Program-made: the position numbers and the translations under genes
In this document: piece by piece, positions 1 through 5,562 of the stretch
Layout: the number at the start of each line of letters is the position of its first letter
How positions within the stretch are numbered: the first letter of the stretch is position 1
Notes under the pieces: generated by a model
What the model saw: only the letters and a program-made list of their open reading frames with translations
Databases searched by the model: none
What the model was told of the DNA's origin: nothing
NCBI GenBank assembly: GCA_016650355.1
Contig: JAENVX010000316.1
Span: forward strand, 1 to 5,562
Length of the DNA: 5,562 nt
Source of the DNA: Bacteroidia bacterium
GTDB taxonomy: Bacteria; Bacteroidota; Bacteroidia; Cytophagales; Cyclobacteriaceae
Direction: 5' to 3'

Positions 1-231
1 ATCATCTGGTGCGTTAGCCCGAAATTCCTGTAAAGAGTACAACACCTGACTGGCACAACGCAAATTCAAGTTCAGACGAATGCAATCATTTACTGTGCCT
101 TGCAACTCAACACCTGTTATGAAAGATCGAACAGGGGTAAAGCCAAGTTCGATGATTTCCTTTTCCAGGAAAGGCGTTATACGTTTTGGACACGTAACAA
201 TAATTCGACTAGCGGTGGTAAAAATGCTCAT
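1..231 (-). CDS. THUMP-domain class I SAM-dependent RNA methyltransferase, N-terminal part (RlmL/YcbY-like), cut by window edge
   Basis: Reading the minus strand from the ATG at 231 gives 77 codons that stay open to base 1, so this is the 5' portion of a longer gene. The protein starts MSIFTTASRIIVTCPKRI and continues with FLEKEIIELGF, then a stretch of the form FITGVELQGTVNDCIRLNLN followed by LRCASQVLYSLQEF. This matches the start of the RlmL/YcbY family, usually annotated as putative N6-adenine-specific methylases, in which a THUMP RNA-binding region precedes a Rossmann-type methyltransferase domain. Characterised members methylate 23S rRNA guanine (m2G). Only the N-terminal lead-in to THUMP is visible here; the catalytic domain would lie beyond the left edge, so the exact substrate cannot be stated. 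The start is the first ATG in this frame, and the family resemblance begins within a few residues of it. The gene is divergent from the YCII remnant. Confidence 0.82.
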   Translation of the reverse strand, partial: MSIFTTASRIIVTCPKRITPFLEKEIIELGFTPVRSFITGVELQGTVNDCIRLNLNLRCASQVLYSLQEFRANAPDD

Positions 232-418
232 GTGCGAATATACTATTACGTTAATTGTTATTCAGGAATATTGAAATCCGGATAATATGTATGATTTAGT
301 TAAAACCCTAGAACACACCATCCAGGTGATATCCTTAAATTTTTACAAAACTGCGTCCAAATATTAAAAGTGAGTTCGTCATTAGGGTATTAAGTCAAAT
401 CATTAACCAAAAACTATT
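232..418. promoter_or_regulatory. Divergent intergenic region between the methyltransferase and the YCII remnant
   Basis: This 187-bp AT-rich spacer must carry the promoters for the leftward methyltransferase gene and the rightward YCII/sigma module. No convincing match to the Bacteroidota consensus (TTG, about 19-21 bp, TAnnTTTG) was found by eye in either direction. It holds a short inverted repeat, CACC/GGTG with a 5-base loop (316-319 and 325-328), and an 8-bp palindrome ATCCGGAT (276-283). Both are short enough to be chance. No small ORF or RNA gene is supported. The promoter assignment rests on gene layout only. Confidence 0.4.
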
Positions 419-562
419 ATGAAAAAATTCATCGTAATCTATCACACTCCCACTGAGGCAGCAAAGCAAATGGCGACCGTGTCAAAAGAAGATCAGGCGA
501 AAGGCATGGAGGGCTGGATGGTCTGGGCACAGAAATGCGGAGACAAACTGGTTGACATGGGA
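419..562 (+). pseudogene. YCII-related (DGPF) protein, N-terminal half only; 3' half deleted
   Basis: The ATG at 419 opens a frame starting MKKFIVIYHTPTEAAKQMA, then the GMEGWMVWAQKCGDKLVDMG stretch. This is the N-terminal half of a YCII-related protein, a small dimeric alpha/beta-barrel family of about 95-120 residues. Family resemblance ends at about residue 48 (base 562). From there the frame runs on into out-of-frame sigma-factor DNA and stops at TAG 632-634, giving a 71-residue product with an unrelated tail. The usual second half of the family, with its conserved glycine/histidine-containing C-terminal strands, is absent. YCII/DGPF genes are commonly found next to ECF42-type sigma genes, as here, but their biochemical role is poorly known. 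The start is sound: an AT-rich leader precedes it and the family-like residues begin at once. The truncated product is very unlikely to fold as a normal YCII protein. Confidence 0.75.
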
Positions 563-1602
563 GGAACAAACACTCCGTTCAATATGATTTTAGTGATAGT
601 GAAAGGTCGTTGCTTACATCCGAATATACTTTAGCAATAACAATGGATAATTTATGGAAGGAAGAGGCGATCCAGGATGATATGCTGAGAATGATGTTTG
701 CATGCTGCCATCCGGAAATTGAAACTGAAAATCAAATAACCCTTATTCTAAAAACACTATGTGGTTTTAGTACAGCAGAAATCGCAAAAACATTTCTGAC
801 CTCAGAAGATACGATCTCGAAGCGACTCTATCGAACAAAGGAATTCTTCCGTCAAAAGAAAATAAATCTAAAAATTCCATCTGAAGAAGCGTTGAAAAGC
901 AGAAATGAGGCCGTTCTAAATTCAATTTATCTTTTGTTTAACGAAGGATACAACTCGACTAGTTCTGATGAGCTGATACGGAAAGATTTAATTGAAGAAG
1001 CAATGCTGCTTTGCAAACTATTGGCTGAAAACAAAAAAACTCAACAGCCTGAAACCTTTGCGCTGATGGCGTTGATGTGCTTTCACTCCTCCAGAAGTGC
1101 TGGTCGACAGACACCAGAAGGGGAAATTATTTTGCTGGATTATCAGGACAGGAGCAAATGGAGTAATGAGTTGATTGTTGCTGGGAATGATTATTTGAAC
1201 AAAGCCGCATTCGGAGATAGCATCAGCTCTTACCACATCGAAGCCGCCATTGCATTTGAACATTGCACAGCCACAACTTTTGAAACCACTAATTGGGCGA
1301 GAATCCTAGAGCTTTATGATTGGCTATGTAGATTATCACCCTCATACATAACCGAGATGAATCGCGCTGTCGTAATTCTAAAACTTCAGGGTGCAACGGA
1401 AGCGCTGATTGCTTTGCAAAATATTGCGGGCAAAAAGGAACTTGAATCCTATTATCTTTATCATAGCCTGCTTGGAGAAGTTTATTCAAAACAACTTGAA
1501 ACCAAAAAGGCAATTACTCATTTTGAAAAAGCAATGCACCTCACAAAATCAGAAAGAGAAAAAAGTTTGCTGGCAGAGAAAATCAATGTGCTGTCAAGCT
1601 AA
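562..1602 (+). pseudogene. ECF42-type sigma-70 family RNA polymerase sigma factor, N-terminally truncated (sigma-2 missing; sigma-4 plus DUF6596/TPR tail kept)
   Basis: Sigma-like coding sequence starts abruptly at about 562 (RNKHSVQYDFSDSERS) and stays open to the TAA at 1600-1602; the frame has an upstream TGA at 553-555. The first recognisable residues correspond to the segment just after sigma region 2, so region 2, which binds core polymerase and the -10 element, is absent. Retained are the linker with MLRMMFACCHPEI (about 694-732), a sigma-4 helix-turn-helix (GFSTAEIAKTFLTSEDTISKR, about 760-825), a DUF6596-like segment with YLLFNEGYNST and LMALMCFHSSR, and a C-terminal TPR-like tail ending near YLYHSLLGEVY and AITHFEKAM. 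Complete ECF42 proteins are about 400 residues; about 346 codons remain. No native start is left. TTG 610 (330 aa) or ATG 643 could start a shorter product; ATG 643 lies 8 bases after the YCII-frame stop, so reinitiation is conceivable. No further stop or frameshift was seen. It probably cannot act as a normal sigma factor. Confidence 0.8.
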
Positions 1603-1627
1603 AAACATCCCGCAGAAATCGCTTTTC

Positions 1628-2425
1628 TTACGATAAGATTTTATTGTAGGAGGCTCCTATTCCTCTAATCAATGAAGAACTGAATCCCTGATGTTCCATT
1701 TCATTTAAGCCTACAATCGTACACCCTTTTGGTGTGGTCACTTTATCAATTTCTTCTTCGGGATGGCGGTTGAGTTTTAATAAGAGTTCCGCAGCGCCCT
1801 TAACTGTCTGAGCCGAAATAAGGCTTGCTGTCTTTGCATCAAACCCTATTTCAATTCCTCCTTGTGTTGCCGCTCTTATAAAGCGAAGCGCATACGCTAT
1901 CCCACAAGCCCCTAGAACGGTTGCAGCATCCATCAGCTTTTCATCAATGGCAATGGTAATCCCCAGTTGATTAAATAAAACCGATACATAGCTAATCTGT
2001 TCATCATTCGCTGATTGATGACAAAGGCATGTGACTGATTCCTGTATGGCAATGGCAGTATTTGGCATAGCCCTAAATAATGGAACCCCATTGTCAAATA
2101 TGGCCGCGAGATCTTTAAGAAAGATGCCGGTGACTACACTAATAACAATGTGTTTTTTCGGATTGAATGATATTTTCAACCCTTCTAATACCTCTTTAAC
2201 ATTAAATGGCTTGAGTGCAACTATGATTACATCACTACTTTCGATCGCAGACTGATTATTATCCGTTACGTTAACACCTTGAACTTTTAAACTATCAAGG
2301 CGAGAAAGATTTCTTCTCGTAATAGTAATATCGCCTGGTTTTGCAAATGAACTTTTAATAAGTCCTTCGGCAATTGCAGCACCCAAATTTCCTCCACCGA
2401 TGATGGCTATTTTCTTAGAATTCAT
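1628..2425 (-). CDS. proC: Pyrroline-5-carboxylate reductase
   Basis: This gene encodes a 265-residue protein, the usual length for P5C reductase, the cytoplasmic enzyme that reduces 1-pyrroline-5-carboxylate to L-proline with NAD(P)H in the last step of proline synthesis. An N-terminal Rossmann domain carries IIGGGNLGAAIAEGL (residues 8-22), the VALKP segment (69-73) and RAMPN (118-122). The all-alpha dimerisation/active-site domain follows, with LGACGIAYAL (171-180) and the family signature VTTPKGCTIVGLNEME (229-244). The signature reads TPKGCT where E. coli-type enzymes have SPGGTT; I take this as a lineage variant rather than damage. TRRN after the second beta strand would fit NADPH binding, but this is inference. 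The ATG at 2425 puts the Rossmann strand at residue 5, as expected. The gene converges with the sigma remnant (25 bp between stops) and is divergent from gdhA, which supplies glutamate, the precursor of this pathway. Confidence 0.96.
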   Translation of the reverse strand: MNSKKIAIIGGGNLGAAIAEGLIKSSFAKPGDITITRRNLSRLDSLKVQGVNVTDNNQSAIESSDVIIVALKPFNVKEVLEGLKISFNPKKHIVISVVTGIFLKDLAAIFDNGVPLFRAMPNTAIAIQESVTCLCHQSANDEQISYVSVLFNQLGITIAIDEKLMDAATVLGACGIAYALRFIRAATQGGIEIGFDAKTASLISAQTVKGAAELLLKLNRHPEEEIDKVTTPKGCTIVGLNEMEHQGFSSSLIRGIGASYNKILS

Positions 2426-2583
2426 ATACCTGTTGTTAAATCAAGGTTTCAAGTTACTGAGGTTTTTTGTTAATGCTTCTTAACTTTTGATTTGTCTTGA
2501 TTTAGATGCTACTAAATCGTTTGCAAACTGACTACTTATATTAACTTGTGCGCCCATTAGGACTGTCGTAAACGAAATTCTTT
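2426..2583. promoter_or_regulatory. Divergent proC/gdhA promoter region with a 10-bp palindrome
   Basis: This 158-bp spacer must drive both proC (leftward) and gdhA (rightward). It contains the perfect palindrome GTTTGCAAAC at 2519-2528, about 55 bp before the gdhA start and about 95 bp before the proC start, a plausible place for an operator. It also carries the heptamer TTGATTT three times: at 2487-2493 and 2497-2503 on the plus strand, exactly 10 bp apart, and inverted at 2438-2444. TTTG occurrences resemble part of the Bacteroidota -7 element, but none has the full TAnnTTTG with a well-spaced TTG, so no promoter is assigned. The regulator is unknown. Confidence 0.45.
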
Positions 2584-3936
2584 ATGTCGCACAACGAAAT
2601 TCTTGAGAGCATCAGAAAAAGAAATCCAAACGAACCAGAATTTTTGCAGGCTGCGGAAGAGGTCATTCTTTCTATCATGCCGGTGCTCGACCGAAACCCT
2701 GCATTTACCAAGTTGAGAATATTAGAAAGGATGTTGGAACCTGAACGATTGATTTCGTTTCGGGTAACGTGGCTAGATGACAAAGGAGATGTACAGTTGA
2801 ATCGAGGTTATCGCATACAGATGAATAGCGCCATCGGTCCATACAAAGGTGGCTTGCGTTTCCACCCTTCTGTTACACCAAGTGTTTTAAAGTTTCTAGC
2901 CTTCGAACAGATTTTTAAAAATGCGCTAACGGGAATTCCAATGGGCGGGGCCAAAGGCGGTTCCGATTTTGATCCGAAAGGAAAATCAGACAACGAAGTG
3001 ATGAAATTCTGCCAGGCTTTTATGGGCGAACTCGCGCGCCACATCAACCACAGACTTGATGTGCCTGCCGGAGACATTGGTGTAGGTGGCCGGGAGATCG
3101 GCTTTTTGTTTGGGGCGTATAAGAAAATTAAAAACGAATTTACAGGTGTGCTTACAGGTAAGGGAATTGGTTGGGGCGGTAGTTTAATTCGCACAGAAGC
3201 AACAGGCTATGGGCTGATCTATTTTGCGGAAAATATGTTGCAGGAGAAAAAAGAATCTATTAAAGATAAAACCTGTTTGGTTTCCGGCTCAGGCAATGTG
3301 GCGCAATATGCCATCGAAAAAATTATTCACCTTGGTGGAAAAGCTGTCACATCATCTGATTCTAACGGGTATGTGTACGATGAAGCTGGTTTTACACAAG
3401 AGAAGCTGGATTTTCTAAAAGACTTGAAGAACAATCGAAGAGGAAGGATTAAGGAATATGCCGATAAATATAAATGTGTTTATGTAGATATTGATTCCAA
3501 AGCAGATCATAATTCGCTTTGGAACATCAAGGCTGATTGTGCTTTTCCTTGTGCCACACAAAATGAGATAAACGAAAAGGACGCGAATAACCTCGTGAAG
3601 AATGGGGTGAAGTTAGTGGGTGAAGGCGCTAATATGCCAACATCGATTGACGGAATAAATGTTCTATTGGCTAATGGCATAAGCTATTCTCCTGGGAAAG
3701 CTTCTAATGCTGGTGGTGTGGCAACTTCGGGATTGGAAATGACCCAAAATTTTATGGGCTCTAATTGGACTCGTGAAGAAGTAGATGCTAAACTTGTTGG
3801 CATCATGAAAAACATACACGATACCTGTCTTGCTGCAGCTAAAGAATACGGTAAGCCAGGCAACTATATGGTAGGTGCAAACATTGCAGGATTTTTAAAA
3901 GTGGCTAAAGCTATGCAAGCACAAGGGGTGATTTAA
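2584..3936 (+). CDS. gdhA: NADP-type glutamate dehydrogenase (hexameric, about 450 aa class)
   Basis: This 450-residue protein aligns along its whole length with the small hexameric bacterial glutamate dehydrogenases (E. coli GdhA is 447 aa). The enzyme interconverts 2-oxoglutarate plus ammonium and glutamate in the cytoplasm; this class usually works in assimilation with NADPH. The substrate domain has GPYKGGLRFHPSV (Lys88), FKNAL (Lys112), PMGGAKGGSDFDPKGKS (catalytic Lys124) and DVPAGDIGVGGREIG (catalytic Asp164). These match Lys89, Lys113, Lys125 and Asp165 of the Clostridium symbiosum enzyme, offset by one. The cofactor domain has the GSGNVA turn (235-240) followed by TSSDSNG (256-262). 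The C-terminal part has CATQNE, VGEGANMPT and NAGGVATSGLEM, and the protein ends in MQAQGVI like E. coli GdhA. The ATG at 2584 fits the family N-terminus; no clear Shine-Dalgarno precedes it, as is common in Bacteroidota. Coenzyme preference is inferred from class, not proven. Confidence 0.97.
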   Translation: MSHNEILESIRKRNPNEPEFLQAAEEVILSIMPVLDRNPAFTKLRILERMLEPERLISFRVTWLDDKGDVQLNRGYRIQMNSAIGPYKGGLRFHPSVTPSVLKFLAFEQIFKNALTGIPMGGAKGGSDFDPKGKSDNEVMKFCQAFMGELARHINHRLDVPAGDIGVGGREIGFLFGAYKKIKNEFTGVLTGKGIGWGGSLIRTEATGYGLIYFAENMLQEKKESIKDKTCLVSGSGNVAQYAIEKIIHLGGKAVTSSDSNGYVYDEAGFTQEKLDFLKDLKNNRRGRIKEYADKYKCVYVDIDSKADHNSLWNIKADCAFPCATQNEINEKDANNLVKNGVKLVGEGANMPTSIDGINVLLANGISYSPGKASNAGGVATSGLEMTQNFMGSNWTREEVDAKLVGIMKNIHDTCLAAAKEYGKPGNYMVGANIAGFLKVAKAMQAQGVI

Positions 3937-4045
3937 TTGCACCTTCAAATTTTTTATATTGAAATTTTAGACATCTGCGACTGCACAGCTATCGCGACTA
4001 ATGCTCACGGCTGACAAAGAATTACACATATGACTCCTTCTAAGG
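3937..4045. other. Convergent spacer between gdhA and the S10 peptidase gene
   Basis: This 109-bp spacer separates two gene ends that face each other, so both transcripts must end in or near it. The only visible candidate is a weak AT-only inverted repeat, TTCAA/TTGAA (about 3946-3962), followed by ATTTT; it lacks a GC-rich stem and I do not call it a terminator. No ORF, RNA gene or repeat is supported here. Confidence 0.4.
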
Positions 4046-5530
4046 TCAATACTTCGCAGGCTTCCCTTGTGCTGGTGTTGTATCGCGAATGAATTCACGG
4101 ATGTGCTCATTCGAAGTAGATAAATCTTCTGCGCGCAAATACATCATGTGACCGCTGCGATATCCTTTAAAGCGAAGGCGATCTTTCATTTTTCCACTCG
4201 GGTCAAGCTGCCACATGGAATACTTTGCATCAAAATAAGTGGTAGCTCCATCAAAATAACCTGATTGAAACATCACTTGCATGTATGGGTTTTCTGCCAT
4301 GGCCTGGCGCAGGTTGTCTCCCGTTTTATCATTGGTTCTATCCCAAGGATGCACCGATCCAAACATATTGTATTTGATATCCGTCTTGTATTTCAGCGTC
4401 TCGCGTAAGTAATAATTGATGGCAGGCGTAAAAGAATGCAACCAGGATGTAAGTTCAGAATTGTAATCAGGTCGTTCACCAGCTTGCATTTTATCGATGC
4501 CCAAATAACGTGAATCTAAACGGCCTACTGTAAATCCTTTTTCACGTAATAGTTCTTTCCAGAAAAACTGAGTGGGCACTGCCAAATTATGTTGCAAGAC
4601 TGTCTTCTCGGAAAGTCCAGAATAACGGGACATTTTAGATGCCATCTGATTTCTTTTCTGCTCATCAATAAAGCCTCCTTTAGAAAGTGCCGGGATTAAT
4701 TCATCGATGGTGAACGCCTCTACCTCCGGAAGAATATCATTCAAATCTTTTTGCTGCAAATCGGGTGTTAATGCCTTTTGATACCATGCTGCTGCAGCAA
4801 AATAAGGCAACGACAATGCATCATTCACCGGCCCATCGCGCATGAGTCCCAATTCTGTTGGCGAAACTAAAATCACTCCATTAAGATACATCCAGTGTGA
4901 ATTCTGAAGCTCGAGGGCTAGCCCTGCTACACGCGTTGTTCCATAGCTTTCACCAATCAAATATTTTGGTGAATTCCACCTGTTATTGCGCGATACAAAA
5001 GTATTTAGCCACTCGGCCAGGTAGGTGATGTCTGCATTCACTCCGAAGAAAACTGCTCGTTCCGCTTTAGGGTCTAATATTCTTGAGTAGCCTGTGTTAA
5101 CCGGATCAATATATACTATGTCTGCTACATCAAGGATGGAGTGTGGATTATCACGGATCCCATAGGGTTGAACAGGATAACCTTCGTCATCAATGTTAAG
5201 AAGTTTTGGTCCAGTGTACGCTATGTGCATCCACACCGAGGCAGAACCAGGTCCTCCGTTGAATGACAATACCAGAGGGCGTTTACCTTTATCGCTAATA
5301 TCAGTTCGTTCGTAATACGTATAGAAAAGTGAAGCAATTGTCTTACCTTCTTTATCCCAGACGGGTTGTGTGCCAGCCGTAGCCTTATAGGGAACTACTT
5401 TTCCTTTGATTGTAACCTGACTGTTTGTAACAACAGAAGACTCCGCCTGAAGTGCGCGATCTTGCGCCACAGTTGTTGAAAAAAAAGTGAGCACAATTGC
5501 GATACCAGAAATAAACTGCTTCATGTACAT
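4046..5530 (-). CDS. Secreted S10-family serine carboxypeptidase-like protein
   Basis: This 494-residue protein belongs to peptidase family S10 (carboxypeptidase Y/cathepsin A type, alpha/beta-hydrolase fold), whose members remove C-terminal amino acids from peptides. It begins with a Sec-type signal peptide: MKQF, a hydrophobic stretch ISGIAIVLTFF, then STTVAQ with likely cleavage near residue 22. There is no lipobox cysteine, so a periplasmic or secreted soluble protein is expected. The oxyanion-hole motif LSFNGGPGSASVW lies at 88-100. The DIVYIDPVNTGYS segment (137-149) is typical of the family. The nucleophile is Ser195 in LIGESYGTTR, the probable acid is Asp427 in SGYFDGATTYFD, and the His is His461 in YRSGHMMYL. 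All triad residues are present, so it is probably active; the substrate is unknown. ATG codons at 5530 and 5524 are both possible starts; the second gives a cleaner signal peptide. No partner gene is visible, and its upstream region is cut after 32 bp. Confidence 0.92.
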   Translation of the reverse strand: MYMKQFISGIAIVLTFFSTTVAQDRALQAESSVVTNSQVTIKGKVVPYKATAGTQPVWDKEGKTIASLFYTYYERTDISDKGKRPLVLSFNGGPGSASVWMHIAYTGPKLLNIDDEGYPVQPYGIRDNPHSILDVADIVYIDPVNTGYSRILDPKAERAVFFGVNADITYLAEWLNTFVSRNNRWNSPKYLIGESYGTTRVAGLALELQNSHWMYLNGVILVSPTELGLMRDGPVNDALSLPYFAAAAWYQKALTPDLQQKDLNDILPEVEAFTIDELIPALSKGGFIDEQKRNQMASKMSRYSGLSEKTVLQHNLAVPTQFFWKELLREKGFTVGRLDSRYLGIDKMQAGERPDYNSELTSWLHSFTPAINYYLRETLKYKTDIKYNMFGSVHPWDRTNDKTGDNLRQAMAENPYMQVMFQSGYFDGATTYFDAKYSMWQLDPSGKMKDRLRFKGYRSGHMMYLRAEDLSTSNEHIREFIRDTTPAQGKPAKY

Positions 5531-5562
5531 AGATTAATTATACTTAGGATAAAAAATTAGGC

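Noticed and set aside
229..243. proC signature change, PKGCT instead of PGGTT, as a sign of a broken enzyme (protein residues 229-243 of proC)
   Set aside because: The remaining P5C reductase motifs and the length are intact, and this form appears compatible with enzymes of this lineage, so it is noted in the gene entry rather than reported as a finding.
80..285. Two short plus-strand open frames near the left edge
   Set aside because: They lie mostly opposite the THUMP methyltransferase N-terminus on the minus strand, which has clear family resemblance; the plus-strand translations resemble nothing known.
419..1602. A genuine in-frame YCII-sigma fusion protein
   Set aside because: The YCII part is in frame 2 and the sigma part in frame 1. 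The YCII frame stops at 632-634 and the sigma frame has a TGA at 553-555, so one continuous fusion would need a frameshift at the joint, for which no slippery site is evident.
1626..1642. Possible terminator after the sigma remnant: TCTTA/TAAGA with 3-base loop, then TTTT
   Set aside because: The stem has only five base pairs, mostly A-T, and it overlaps the last codons of proC. It is too weak to call.
2808..3194. A 128-codon open frame on the minus strand inside gdhA
   Set aside because: It lies wholly opposite strongly conserved gdhA codons and its translation is proline-rich with no recognisable domain; it is a shadow of the real gene.

Overview
The window looks like a piece of a Bacteroidota chromosome, probably order Cytophagales. 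This is inferred from the moderately AT-rich composition, the lack of clear Shine-Dalgarno sequences before most starts, and protein features typical of that phylum: a YCII protein paired with an ECF42-type sigma factor, a Bacteroidota-style P5C reductase, and an exported S10 peptidase. No mobile element, CRISPR array, tRNA or rRNA was seen.

Layout, left to right: (1) the 5' part of a THUMP-domain RNA methyltransferase gene on the minus strand, cut by the window edge at base 1. (2) A 187-bp divergent intergenic region. (3) On the plus strand, a damaged two-gene module in which the first half of a YCII-related (DGPF) gene runs straight into the second part of an ECF42-type sigma factor gene. 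The joint lies at about 559-562, and the second half of YCII and all of sigma region 2 are missing. (4) Convergent to that, proC (pyrroline-5-carboxylate reductase) on the minus strand. (5) A 158-bp divergent region with a 10-bp perfect palindrome. (6) gdhA (glutamate dehydrogenase) on the plus strand. (7) A 109-bp convergent spacer. (8) A secreted S10-family serine carboxypeptidase-like gene on the minus strand, which starts 32 bp before the window end.

Functionally, gdhA and proC belong to the same metabolic neighbourhood: GDH makes glutamate from 2-oxoglutarate and ammonium, and ProC carries out the last step from glutamate to proline. Their head-to-head arrangement would allow shared control. 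The most unusual part is the YCII/sigma joint. It reads as a single internal deletion that broke two adjacent, normally co-occurring genes. The sigma-4 plus C-terminal tail part remains open for about 346 codons with no other lesion, so the event is either recent (or an assembly or strain-specific artefact) or the remnant is still maintained. No wholly new system was recognised.
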